Below, piece by piece: positions 36,290 to 47,820 of a stretch of 64,000 bases of DNA. The stretch's first letter is position 1. Every line of letters starts with the position of its first letter. Below the pieces are notes generated by a model. The model did not search any database, was not told the origin of the DNA, and worked only from the letters and a program-made list of their open reading frames with translations. This DNA is from Anagrus nilaparvatae (Eukaryota > Arthropoda > Insecta > Hymenoptera > Mymaridae): NCBI GenBank assembly GCA_022575985.1, contig JAKSXM010000272.1, positions 2,294,001-2,358,000 of the forward strand, given 5' to 3'. Both the position numbers and the translations under genes were made by a program.

Positions 36290-37480
36290 AAAATAGTTGT
36301 GTCACTCGCAGACTTTTTCTTCATTTTGTCACCGGTTTCATGTTAATTTGTTCGGCGATTCTTGAGCGATGAGGCTACAGACAGACAGACAGACAAACAA
36401 ATAAATTTTCAAATATATATAGTATTAAGATATATATTCTGCACGCACTGAATTTTATTACTTCTAATTGAACCGGAGTTCAATTACACAAATAATTGAT
36501 ATTTTATGATTATATTAATAAACGTCACAATATAATTAATAAAAATGTTAACATAAGTAGTAAAATCTATAATTTAATTAAACAATAAATGATTCTGTTG
36601 CGTGAAACTGATATTACGTCGTTCTCACGTGAGTCCCGGTTAAATAAGGCCGATCGGCGTCTTCTCAGCCCGTGATGTCGGATATTTTTTTGCTGAGCGC
36701 GCCTGTCTTCACCTTCAGTATCCTCTCTTTTTGTCGCTTGATCTTTTTATCACACTATTCATGTGGTAGAAGGGAGAACTGAATTCAATGGTACGTACAG
36801 ATGGGCGCGCGTAGCACAAGAAAATCCGACAACTTTTCGATTTCGCGGGCTGAAAAGACGCCGATCGGTCTTGTTGAACCGGGACTCGTATGATAACGAC
36901 GCAAGATCAGTTGCTTGTTACAGAATCATTTATTGTTTAATTAAATTATTGATTTAACTACTTATGTTAACATTTTTATTAATTATATTGTGACACTTAA
37001 TAATTATGAAATATCATTTATTTGTATAATTGAACTCAGAGGTTCAATTAGAATTAATAAAATTCAGTGCGCGTACAATGTATCTTAATACTATATATAT
37101 TTGAAAATTTATTTGTCTGTTTTTTGTTTGTTTGTTTGTAACCTAATGACTCAAGAACCGCCGAACCGGTTGGCATGAAACCGGTGTCAAAATGGAGAAA
37201 AAAAGTCTGTGGGTGACATTAGCCATAGATTTTCTGCTCAGTTATCGTATTTTTTCAGATATTTATTTTTTGCGGTTTTTGAACTTTATTAAATTTTTTA
37301 AAATTTTTTAAAAAATTGAAATATTTCGAGACTAACGACAAATTTTACGGTGACAAGTTTATAGTATTCGATTCGGCACCAATTTTTACGTATTCTCCTA
37401 AATTTTTATTCAAAATGGAGGTATCTTTATAATTTTATAAAATATTTTTGAAGCTGGTAAAAAAATTTTTTTCATTTCAT
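36290..37480. repeat. R pair split by a foldback element
   Basis: A reverse R (36290-36440) and a forward R (37077-37480), head to head as at 35320, are separated by the foldback at 36453-37070. Confidence 0.8.
36453..37070. mobile_element. 0.62 kb foldback with GC-rich centre
   Basis: Ends CACGCACTGAATTTTATT and the complement ending ATTCAGTGCGCG. Arms of about 240 bases include GCCGATCGGCGTCTTCTCAG against GAAAAGACGCCGATCGG, and TGTCGGAT against ATCCGACA. The axis is near 36750. It is much more GC-rich at the centre than its surroundings. No credible coding frame. Confidence 0.8.
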
Positions 37481-37664
37481 GATGTAAATATGGTGCTCTT
37501 TCTGCCCGCAAATCTATGCTCCTTTTTCTCTTTTTTTTTTCTAGGGAAAGTGAGATCTTTCAACTAGTAGTTATAACAGAATAAACACTTATCAAACTAT
37601 AGATTTTTTTTAAATTTTAAATTAAATATTTTATTGCTTTAAAAAAAAAACAGAATCTTGTGTC
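37481..37664. other. gene-free stretch
   Basis: Nothing recognisable between the R copy and the tRNA-like sequence. Confidence 0.5.
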
Positions 37665-37735
37665 GGTATCGAACCGGGGACCTTCAAAGGTACATATTAC
37701 AAATCCAACACGCTAACGACTGCGCTATTGTTGCA
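37665..37735 (-). repeat. tRNA-like sequence (SINE head or tRNA pseudogene)
   Basis: On the minus strand, TAGCGCAGTCGTTAGCG matches the polymerase III A box and GGTTCGATACC matches the B box, at normal tRNA spacing. The anticodon loop would read TTTGTAA (anticodon TGT, Thr-like). The acceptor and T stems do not pair well and there are extra bases after the anticodon arm, so it is not an intact tRNA gene. Confidence 0.5.
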
Positions 37736-37889
37736 TATGCATTAAAATCGAATTTTGATGATCATATGCTCCGAATATTTTTTTGAGATATGTAAACTAT
37801 TGAATATTTATGTAATTATAATCTTATTATTTTTTATTTTTGCATCAAGTGCACCAATTTACATCTAAAAATAAAAAACTATGTGCTTA

Positions 37890-38040
37890 ACACGGGATGA
37901 AAGAATCATACAACTCGTTGGCGGGATATGTACGCTCGGTAAGCTGACTCGGAAACACTCGCCTACAGCTCGTGCATCCTCGTCCGTTTACCTCGCGTCC
38001 AATCCCGTCAACTCGTCAGATATATGATTCTTTCACCCCT
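37890..38040. repeat. GC-rich imperfect hairpin
   Basis: GGGATGAAAGAATCATA with ACTCGTTGGCGGGAT at the left faces ATCCCGTCAACTCGT with ATATGATTCTTTCACCCC at the right. Between them lies a GC-rich loop (CTCGGTAAGCTGACTCGG; CCTCGTCCGTTTACCTCGCG). It stands out in an AT-rich background and is probably a small non-autonomous element. Confidence 0.65.
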
Positions 38041-39747
38041 TGCCAAGCAAATAGATATTTCTCATTGTGATAGGTCAAATTTTGATTTTTGAGTTTTTGG
38101 CATATAATCACGTTTTGAGGTGATATTTCACAAACATTATGGAGTTAAGACCTAATTTTTTTTTCAAAAATTTGTTTATCAAAAAAGCTCGAGGTACTTT
38201 TATCTTTTTAATTTGGATATATTACCACATTTCTTTCCACGAAAGTACTTATATTTGAAAGTATTATTTTTACTTGATATCTCGAATCTGATACTTAATT
38301 TTTTGAAAATTTTTCAAGAGATATTTCGGTTTTGGCATCCGTGTGACACAATTTAGGTGCCATTTATCTATAAATCAACTACCTTTAAAATTTTACGACG
38401 ACCTGCTAATATTAATTTAAGGCAATAATTGACCAGGCAGTTGTTAAGGCTGGCAGAAACGATGGTAAATTTGAATGATATGAAGAAGTTTCCTCTTGAA
38501 ATTTTGGAGAAGTCATTCTGTAAGTATTTTTTAAAATTAATAAGTTTTATTATGTTAATTTTTTTTTAATAATAATATTTTTATTATTTTCAGTGCAGTA
38601 TGTCAAAGAGTAGGGACTGCGTTAAATAAAAGGCTTCAAAGCAGCAAAAAATAAAGCGGAAGACGTACGAAAATCATTAAACTAGTCTTACCTCGTAATC
38701 CTCGTTTCATCGGAAATCTAGAGGGTTTAACCGAGTTATAATCAGAACATAAGTTACAGTTGTTTAAAAAAAAAATTCCGGAAAATAAGGAAAATTTTAT
38801 ACTCATAAGCATTATATTTTTTTCCTTAAGGCAAAATTATTTTATTTAGTTTCGCGATGAAACCAAGTGGAATATTAATCTTATTAATATTGAATTTCCT
38901 TTATTTTCTGGATATATTTTTTTAATATCTAAAACTCATTTTCCGATTAAAATTCATTGCTACCAGGTAACACCAGGTGAAACCAGCCAAACCGGCCAAA
39001 ACTGGCTGGTAGATGGTAAAAGCTGGTTATTTTTGTCAGGGTCATATGCATTTTATATATGCATCTAACGTGCGCTGCGCCGTCCGAAAATGTCATATGC
39101 ATCCATTAAAGACTCAGTCATACTCTCATGTTTCTTAAATGCATTAAACAGGTGTATTAATGCATTGTGCTAACCATCGGAGTTAATTATCGAGATATAG
39201 TACCTATACTATATATCTCGATGGAGTTAATGCATAATTTTTTTATTTTACTTTTATCAATTTAAAATTTCTTATAATTAATTTTAAGTTTAAGGTAACT
39301 TTAATTTTGTGTAAATAAAATTATGTACCTTATAATGATTGATTTTGATTAATAAATATTTCTAAATAAAAATAACAAAATTGTTTTTATTCTGTATATG
39401 CTTAAGGCTTAAAATATTATTGAAAAAAATAAAAATATTTATTTTATCTATCAAAAGTACTATTAATTAAAGTAATATTAATTTATAAAAAATATAAATT
39501 TTCATATGATATTCTTATTAATTTAACCAATAAATTGGTTAATTTTAAACTAATAGGTACGTAACAGTGTTTCGCCCTTATTTTTTTTACCGATCTTTTT
39601 TTTTAAGACATCATTTAAAAAATCATTTACGATATACTGAATCTGGCCAAAAGAGGTCATCGCAAGCGTTTTCTTATTTTATGAAGTTTTGATTTCTTAT
39701 ATGATGTCTAAAATGTCAACTTAAATGTTATCCTAGTTTAAAGTCCG
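38041..39747. other. gene-free stretch with dispersed repeat fragments
   Basis: 38690-39010 belongs to a dispersed family also present at 58430-58990 (ACCAGGTGAAACCAGCCAAA, CCGGCCAAAACTGG). A 34-base hairpin of ATCGAGATATAG type lies at 39191-39224. 39519-39575 matches 22415-22470. No gene. Confidence 0.6.
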
Positions 39748-40062
39748 GGTATAACTCCAAAAACTTTTAAAAGCTTCTATTGTTATTTTCATGAAAATAT
39801 CATTTAATTGTCAGCGCCTCATACTTCTTTGGGCTTAGTCCAAACTTTACTTCAGGGGTAAGCATATTATAGCAACTATAGAAACTGCAATGTTTATTAT
39901 TTTTCCGTCCCTTCTGTAAACCGCGCGCGTTACGAATCCTGGTCCTTTCTGGACTCGTCCAAAAGAAGTATTAGGCGCTGACGATTAAACGATTATTCGA
40001 GAATTTTCATGAAAACAACAACAGAAGCTTTTAAAACTTTTTGGAGTTAGTTACTAAGCACG
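39748..40062. repeat. foldback of about 315 bases
   Basis: AACTCCAAAAACTTTTAAAA, GCTTCTATTGTT and CAGCGCCTCATACTTCTTT face their reverse complements at 39950-40062. The loop carries CCGCGCGCGTTACGAATCC. No coding capacity. Confidence 0.75.
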
Positions 40063-40779
40063 GTGTTGTGATGTATAATTTTGTTTCGAAACACGATGTT
40101 TCAAAGGAGTTCTTTTTCCTATACACGTGGCTTCGAAACAAAGCTCATTGTGAACGCGCTCTAATAATAATTATTATAACTCTTTCGATAATCTGTGAGT
40201 ATAAATAAAACAAATCAACTTAAAAATTTTAATCGTTGTAAGACATTTTTTTATAACGCACTTCACTGCAAAAATAAATTTTTTGATTTTTTCTGAGTTT
40301 TAATTTTAATCTGATTAAAGCTTGTAAAACCAAAAAATTAAAAAAATATTTTAACTTTTTTTTAAATTTGGAGTAATATATAAATTTTAAGTAATCACAA
40401 AACAATTTTTTATTTTTATAATTTTTATTTATTACCTTTAAAAATTCTATTTTTACTCTAAACCTAAATTATTCTGTTAAATGAAAATATTTGATTTTTA
40501 AGTTAAAAATTTTTTAATTTATTTATGCAATGAATTTTCCACGTTTCGTAAAATTTCAGTCTTCATTATCAAGGCTAAAAATTTTATAATATTTTACACA
40601 ATTTTATAATATTTTTTTTTACATTATTTTATTTATTATAAATTTTCCTTAATGAATATACTTATGTAAAGAATATAATTATAAGATATTTTGCACTGAG
40701 TAAAGATCTTATACATATCTGAGAATCTTTAAAAAAACGTGCACAGGTGCTAGATTTTTTTACGCGAAGGAAAATCATA
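40063..40779. other. AT-rich gene-free stretch
   Basis: No gene. It contains hammerhead-like motif copy 2 at 40540-40574. Confidence 0.5.
40540..40574 (-). ncRNA. hammerhead-ribozyme-like motif, copy 2
   Basis: On the minus strand: TTGATAA, a weak stem (TGAA ... TTTA with a G-U pair), then CGAAACGTGG. The second core strand is the canonical CGAAAC. The first shows the same U3 and A8 changes as copies 1 and 3. No reverse transcriptase fragment is recognisable nearby. Confidence 0.35.
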
Positions 40780-40991
40780 TAAAAAAAATTTTTTACTAAA
40801 ACACACTTTTATTTTTTTCTTAACACACTAAAAACTAAAAAATAATTTTGTCTTTATATATTGTTAATAATTTGCGCACAAAAATACATAAAATAATTTT
40901 TTTTCTTTGAAAATCAAATATATTTTTTTAAACCCATTATAAACCAAATATATTATTTTTTTAGGAATGATTACCAACAATTTCTTTTTAA

Positions 40992-41094
40992 TACACGCCT
41001 TCAAAATCCAAGATTTTAAAGCTTGGGTGCCATTACTTTATAATATTTTTATTTGGCACCCACGCTTTTAAATCTTGGATTTTGAAGGCGTGTA
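40992..41094. mobile_element. 103-base hairpin element with TTAA flanks
   Basis: Arms TACACGCCTTCAAAATCC and its complement, near-perfect over about 40 bases each, around a 22-base loop. Flanked by TTAA at 40988-40991 and 41095-41098. The right TTAA is shared with the next element. Confidence 0.85.
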
Positions 41095-41098
41095 TTAA

Positions 41099-43194
41099 CC
41101 CATTAACGCCCAACCGACAATTCCTGGACACTCGCATATTTTTATATGAAAAAATTGAAATTTTGGGACAAAAATGGTACTTAGGGCTGCTCTTTCCGAA
41201 TCTGAAGTCCGTTTTCACGTACCAACCCTCGGGGGTGCGATATTAAACCCCAAAGTGGGGAATGTTTTAAATGAATTTTTGAACTTTATTTACAATGTTA
41301 TTTAGCTAATAAAAACAGTTGATTATTATAAAAAATTATTGCTAGAACCTTTAAAAACCTCAAAAAATAAAAGAAAAATATTTTTACCAGTTTTACCCCA
41401 TTGGGGGGCAAATTATGGGGGTGTGGGGGATGGACTTTTTAGGTACTTGAATAAATTGAAATTTTTACCTAGAAATGGTACCTAGTAGGTATTTAGGGCT
41501 GCTCATTCCGAATCTGAAGTCCGTTTTCACGTACCACCCCTCGGGGGTGCGATATCAACCCCCAAAGTAGGGTATGTTTTAAATGAATTTTTGAACTTTC
41601 TTTATAATGTTATTTAGCCAATAAAAACAATTGACTATTAGAAAAAATTATTGCTAGAAAATTTAAAATCCTCAGAAAATAAAAGAAAAATATTGTTAAT
41701 TTTTTACCCCTTGGGGGGGGGGGGGCATATTATAGGGGTGTGGGGGATGGACTTTTTAGGTACTTGAATAAATTGAAATTTTTACCTAAAAATGTTATCT
41801 AATAGGTATTTTAGGCTGCTCTTTCCGAATCTGAAGTCTATTTTCATGTACCACCCCTCGGGATTACGATATCAACCCCTAAAATGGGGTAAATTGTAAA
41901 TATACTGTTAAATATTTTTTAACTATTCAAAACTTGGAAAAGTGGTTGCTCTTAAAAAAAAAATAATTACACGAACTGTAAAAAATGTCAAAAAATTACG
42001 TGGATATCTTAATATCCCATTTCAACCCCTTAGAGGGGTGGTAATAGGGTGAACTTTATATAAATAAACGAAATTATGATTTTTAGGTCTAAAAATGGTG
42101 TCTAGTAGGTACTTTTGGCTGCTTTTTCCGAATCTGAAGTCCATTTTCACATAAAATCCCTCGGGGGCGCGATATCAACCCCTAAATTGGGGTAAATTTT
42201 AAATATGCTCGAAAAAAAATTTAAACGATTCAACACTTGAAACAATGGTTTTTCTTTAGAAAAAATAACTAGACAGCAATCAGTAAAAAATTTCAAAAAA
42301 TCACGTGCGTATATAATTATTCAATACCTAGCAAACTATTTTTTTGCGTAATTTTAATAATTTTAAAACATTAAACGTAAATTTACAATTTACCTCATTA
42401 TAGGGGTTGATATCGCACCCCCGAGGGGTTGTATGTAAAAATGGACTTCAGATTTGGAAAAATCAGCCAAAAATACCTACTAGACACCATTTTTAAACCT
42501 AAAAATTATAATCTTGTTTATTTATAAAGTTCGCCCCATTACCACCCCTCTAAGGGTGTGAAATGAGGTATTTCGATATGCACGTGATTTTTAGAAATTT
42601 TTTACAGTTCGTGTAAATATTTTTTTTTAAAGAGCAACCTTGGAATAGTGGTTACTTTTCCAAGTGCTGAATCGTAAAAAAATCTTTAAAAGTATATTTA
42701 CGATTTACCCCATTTTAGGGGTTGATATCGTAATCCTAAGGGGTGGTACGTGAAAATAGACTTCAGATTCGGAAAGAGCAGCCTAAAATACCTACTAGAT
42801 AATATTTTTAGGTAAAAATTTCAATTTATTCAAGTACCTAAAAAGTCCATCCCCCACACCCCCATAATATGCCCCCCCCCAAGGGGTAAAACAGTTAACA
42901 ATATTTTTCTTTTATTTTCTGAGGTTTTTAAAATTTCTAGCAATAATTTTTTCTAATAGTCGATTGTTTTTATTGGCTAAATAACATTATAAAGAAAGTT
43001 CAAAAATTCATTTAAAACATACCCCACTTTGGGGGTTGATATCGCACCCCCGAGGGGTGGTACGTGAAAACGGACTTCAGATTCGGAAAGAGCAGCCCTA
43101 AATACCTACTAGGTACCATTTTTGTCCCGAAATTTCAATATTTTCATATAAAAATATGCTAGTGTCCAGGAATTGTCGGTTGGGCGTTAATGGG
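41099..43194. mobile_element. 2.1 kb TTAA-flanked foldback with mirrored satellite-4
   Basis: Ends CCCATTAACGCCCAACCGAC and its complement, flanked by TTAA (41095-41098 and 43195-43198). A unit of about 310 bases with CCGAATCTGAAGTCCGTTTT and ACCCCTCGGGGGTGCGATAT is repeated four times forward (from 41186, 41497, 41811, 42112). It is then repeated three times in reverse (42414, 42720, 43035). The start CCC(A)TTA resembles that of the TTAA element at 6288. No coding capacity. Confidence 0.85.
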
Positions 43195-43439
43195 TTAAAA
43201 AAAAATTGTTGGTAATCAGATTCCTAAAAAAATAATATATTTGGTTTATTATAGGTTTAAAAAAATATATTTGATTTTCAAAGATAAAAATTATTTTATA
43301 TATTTTAGTGCGCAAATTATTAACAATATATAAAGAAAAATTATTTTTTAGTTTTTAGTGCGTTAAGAAACAAATAAAATTGTTTAAAAAAATTTTTTTT
43401 ATATTTTTTTTTTTCTACTTTTTAGTCTTATTGAGACAA

Positions 43440-43915
43440 AGTAGCAATTAAATTAGCAAAAACACCCCTTTTAGGGGTTTATTATTTTTGCACTTTAAGC
43501 TACCATCCATACGGGTTTTTTGGGTCTCTAATCAAGGATTCGGGTGAATTTTTTAAATAATTAATATTTCCCTCTTCAATTAGGAAAAACAACCCCTAAA
43601 AGGAGTATTTGCTATAAATGCACCCCTTTTAGGATTTTTTTGCTAATTTAAGGGTGACATATTAATTATTTATAAAAAGTTACTTCAAATTCTTGATCAG
43701 CAACCCAAAAAATCCTTTTATAACAATTCTTGGCTAAATCTAGAAACTCAGCTAGCTAATGTATAAAAGAATACCCTTTTTGGGGGTAGCTTTTGCAAAT
43801 TTAAGGGTGTTCCGAAAATATTTCCCAGAAAAGACGCCGATTTTCGCGTCCCAAAAATTATATAGTAGAGCAGATCTCATGTTGGGCAGTGAAAACACAC
43901 CCCCCCCCTCCACGA
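43440..43915. repeat. satellite-2 remnant
   Basis: Three degenerate units with CCCTTTTAGGGGTTTATTAT, TTTTTTGGGTCTC and GGGGGTAGCTTTTGCAAATT, the family of 50380-51640. Confidence 0.7.
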
Positions 43916-45019
43916 TTTGACTAAAGTAATACATGTATAATCGTTAGATAGAAAGAAATAATCATAAGAAGTGTTATATGATAGGAGACAATAATATAAA
44001 TTTGTTATGTATGTTAATGAGAAGTAACCGAAAAAATAGTTTATATTTCCCAATGTTACAGACAGACAACTCAAGAAAAGCGTGTAAAAATATAAAGATT
44101 GCAATTCTAACTTACATTTTTCAACGATTATTTTTTAAAATGAAACCTATTAATTGTTATTAAGTAACCTGAATCTATATATTTTCAAAAAATTTTGTCA
44201 GTCGATCAACTCTTCTATATTATTTTTTGACATATAAAAACAATATAAAAATAAATGTAATAAATTTTTTTAATTTTAATTTTTTTTCTCTTTGGACGTA
44301 GTACCTAATTTATTTCTATGAGAGTACTAGTTTTAGAAAGTTCGTTTGTAGTAATTTTTTGAAACTTATACCGAATTTTTTCAATTTTTTTTTTAAATTA
44401 ATAAAACAAAAAAAATTTTTAAATTTGCAATATTTTTTTGTTTTTGGTCTAATACTTCATTTAGTTCCATGAAAGTACTTACATTTGAAAATATAGTTTT
44501 TCCTCGATACCTTGAATCTAATAATTAATTTTTTGAAAATTTGTTCCAAAATTTTTGATCAATAAAAAAACTTTTAAAAGTTAATAGAAATGTATGTATG
44601 ATTGCATGCTTCTAATCGGTGATATTTGTGGCATATTTAAGCATTAAGCTTATTGTTTGAGGAACCTTAGTGCTAGCTAGTTGTCAGGGTATTTTAATTG
44701 TTTTGCTCTTTTAAATTAAGCGAATAGTATGTCCTATTAAAATGTCCTTTTAAAAAACAAGTGTCTTCTATTCTATTAATCGTATTTTCATTATATTCTA
44801 TAAACATCATTTCCGAATATAACCGTTTTCTATAATTTTTTTCCCTATCAAAAATGATAAATTTCTCAAAATCAATTTTGTTTATAAAATTTGGTGTTCA
44901 AAACGTTGCGACTGCAATTTTTCTCAACGTCTTTTTTATGCTCCTCAACCCTGATACACAAATGAAGAAGTTTAACCTATCATACTTATAATCGTATGAT
45001 TTACAATTTATTTGGTATC
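43916..45019. other. gene-free stretch
   Basis: No gene. 44640-44690 (TTTGAGGAACCTTAGTGCTA) has a reverse-oriented relative at 62925-62970, just outside the other side of the large element. Confidence 0.5.
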
Positions 45020-45361
45020 CAGTGTCAAAATAGTGAATGAATTTACATAAAACCGGTATCAAAATAAAGATTAAAAGTCCACAGTGATATGGGCCATAGG
45101 TTTGGGACTCAACTATCGTGTTTTTGGAAATAATCAGTTTTTAGTGTTTTTGAAATTTATAAAAATTTTACAAATTTTTAACTAAAATTAAAATATCTCG
45201 AAACTATCGAAAAATTTTTGGGTGATACTTTGTATTATTCGTTTCGGCACCAATTCTTGCATATTCTCTTAAATTTTTATTCAAAACGGAGGTATCTTTA
45301 AAATTTTATAAAATATTTTTAATGCTGGTTTAAAAATTTTTTTTTTTATATTTTTTATATC
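45020..45361 (+). repeat. R repeat, right part, ending at the giant-element target
   Basis: Diverged R with ATGGGCCATAGGTTTGG and CAAAACGGAGGTATCTTTAA. It ends TTTTTTATATC directly before the TTAA of the large element. The other half of the junction starts at 60222. Confidence 0.8.
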
Positions 45362-45365
45362 TTAA

Positions 45366-45685
45366 GAGTCCGCTCTAGTACTGTAATTATCTCCTTTAAT
45401 GGGGGGGATTCTAGTTTTTTCTAGTAATATTGGCCGAATCGCTTTTCAGATCTCCTGAAGCGGAAAAGCGTCGGATAAAAATTTCCTCTTGCAAAAGACT
45501 TTATTTTCATTAATACTCCAGCGGCTTGGAGCTAGATTTTTAAGATTCGCATATTTTTTTTTTTTTAATTATAAATTTTGAATTGGATGTCACATGTGAG
45601 CCGCCATATAAAAAACAGAAATTACGGAAGACCGACGTGCAGTTTCACTATTTTGGTCTGCTACTCAACAGTGTAATATAAACAA
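45366..45685. repeat. left terminal inverted repeat of the 14.9 kb element
   Basis: Pairs with 59905-60217. Conserved marks from the end inwards: a run of G near 45401, GAATCGCTTTTCAGATCTCC, AAAGACTTTATTTTCATTAA, GCGGCTTGGAGCTAG, then GGAAGACCGACGTGCAGTTT. Confidence 0.85.
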
Positions 45686-46059
45686 AAAACTAAGCATTTT
45701 GTTTTGCTTATAAGTGTTTTTTTTTTAAAATCCTTTATACAAACAATCTTTATAAAGGAAATTATTATTCTTCAATAAAAAAAGTTAAAATAAAAAATAT
45801 GCTGTAAAAAAATAATACAAAAAAATTTGTTTGGGTAAATATATAAAATAATAATTATAATAAGTAAGAATAAATAATGCTTTTTAATAAATTTACTATC
45901 ACAGATATTCATTTACTAATTTCGCTGAGAGAAGTCTAATTTAAAAAACAGGATCGGTGCTTCTGCAATCCGGTTTCAGTTCAGTTAGGATACTTCAAAG
46001 ATTAAAATGTTCTATTTATGAAAGCAAACCCTACTGAACATTGAATATGTTTTAATTTG

Positions 46060-47660
46060 CAGTTCCAGAATTTTGGAAGAAAATAATAATAGTGTATAAG
46101 CCATGAAAAATTGTTTTCAACTATAAATAAGCCAAATCAAATGAATCTTAAAACTAATAACGCTGCAATTAAGTCAATAAAAAATGTAGAGGAAAATAAG
46201 AATAATTTAAGTACTGATGCTGAATTTAATGATACTTTTGGTATGAAAGAATTGGAATGCGAAGTAAGTAACAATGATTTTGACTCCGATAATGGAGATG
46301 ATCTTAATTATTAAAACATTTTAATTTCTGATCTTCATACCAATAATAATCAAACAACTGGAAATAATGTTGAAAGAAACAAGAGTACTTTAGTTGATGA
46401 ATATCCTCAAAAACTGTCTTCAGTAAGCAAAATAAGAGAGAAAACTGGAATCATGATTGACATACTTGCAGCTTACTTGGAAAACAATTTTAAAGATGGA
46501 AATATTTTACTTCAAGATACTGAAAATTATATTGAGGAAAATAAACGACTTGATAAATGCAAATCTGAAAAAAGTATCTTTACCTAAAAATGTACCGAAG
46601 AAAATAGAAATTAAGATTGACAGCTCAACTAACTATAAGCAATTTCAATAAAAATCATATTGAAGAAAAGATTAATAAAGTTGATAAAAATTCTCAAAAG
46701 ATATCTTCAATAAGTAATAGAAGGAAGCAAACTGAAATTCTTACAACATATTCAAAAAGCGATATCAAAGATGACAATATTTTAAAACAAGGGGAAGAAA
46801 ATTGAATCGTAGAAAACAATAATGGCTTATTGGGTACAAGTACTGAAAATATATCTACAATTGTAATTGAACCAAAACAAATAAACACTGTGATTCATAA
46901 CTCTACTACTAAGTTAGTAAAAATTGTAAAGGCAAATAAGAAAAGTTTATTTAACGATTCTGAATTTTTGGATACTTCTATTACAGAAGATTTGGAAGAA
47001 AAACTAAGTAACAATAATTTTGACTCTAAGAGCAAAGAGGATATTTTTATTTTTTGTAATCTTTGTAAAAAATTATTTAATGATAAAAGCAAGTTTCAGT
47101 TTCACATAAAAATTCACAAAACAGAATCTGAATTAACTGATATTATTAATTTATCAAGTCTTAATATCAATTATGTAAATTTTAAAAATGTAGTTAATTC
47201 TGAAGATAATAAAAATGTTTCTGAAGTTTATAAAAACTTAAATAATAATCTAAAAATTATTAATAAAAAAGTTGCACTTGAAATGCTTTACTACGAGAAT
47301 GCAAATTTATCCATTATTTCATCTAATTGTATCAACAAAACATCATCAAGTTTTAATGTTGAAAATTCACAAGTTACAATTAACTCTGAAGATAGTGAAG
47401 AATTAAATTCTTATGAAAAATAGAATTAAAATGTAATTGTGCCTGGAGAAATAAATTACATGATTGGGTACGTCCACAGTGACCACTTATATCGATATTA
47501 ATAGACATCGAAGTGAATGCATATTGACAGATATATCGATATAAATGATCACTATGGACGTACCCATTGGTTTAAATCATATTTCAACAACAGATGAAAA
47601 CTTTGAGTTAAATCAAAAATATAAAAATAATTCTGAATTAGAACAAAAATCTAAATAGTT
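46060..47660 (+). pseudogene. decayed Asn-rich zinc-finger coding region, internally duplicated
   Basis: A series of same-style frames, with stops and shifts, begins after a good acceptor-like string (TTTAATTTGCAG, 46062). A module of about 740 bases occurs twice. NKPNQMNLKT and STDAEFNDTFGMKELECEVS in the first match EPKQINTVIH and FNDSEFLDTSITEDLEEKLS in the second. The second module (longest frame 46830-47423) continues into a canonical C2H2 finger: CNLC, 12 residues, HIKIH. After the TAG at 47421-47423 and a TAA at 47427 the same frame goes on to 47658 once the hairpin at 47466-47565 is removed. The role is unknown; a zinc-finger accessory protein of the large element is a guess. Confidence 0.6.
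47466..47565. mobile_element. 100-base hairpin element with ATT flanks
   Basis: GGGTACGTCCACAGTGACCA at the left and its near-complement at the right, with ATATCGATAT in each arm, around a short loop. ATT is present on both sides (47463-47465 and 47566-47568). Removing the insert and one ATT keeps the surrounding coding frame. Confidence 0.8.
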
Positions 47661-47820
47661 CTGAATTAACTCAAGGTAATGCGAATAATTTTGAATTAAC
47701 AATTCAAGAAAATAATCTACATTGTTATATTGTTTTGTGAATGGTGAAATTGGTATTAAATTTATAATGAATAAAATATTGTTAAGTTTTCAGGAGTTTA
47801 TAAAATCAAATAAAATATTT

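Larger units (their letters stand above)
40780..43410. repeat. outer inverted arms around two TTAA elements
   Basis: The left arm 40780-40991 (GATTACCAACAATTTC; AACCAAATATATTATTTTTT) is the reverse complement of 43195-43410. The axis of this outer palindrome falls on the TTAA into which the elements at 40992-41094 and 41099-43194 are inserted. Confidence 0.75.

Noticed and set aside
37665..37735. A functional tRNA-Thr gene.
   Set aside because: The acceptor and T stems do not pair and the anticodon arm is followed by extra bases.
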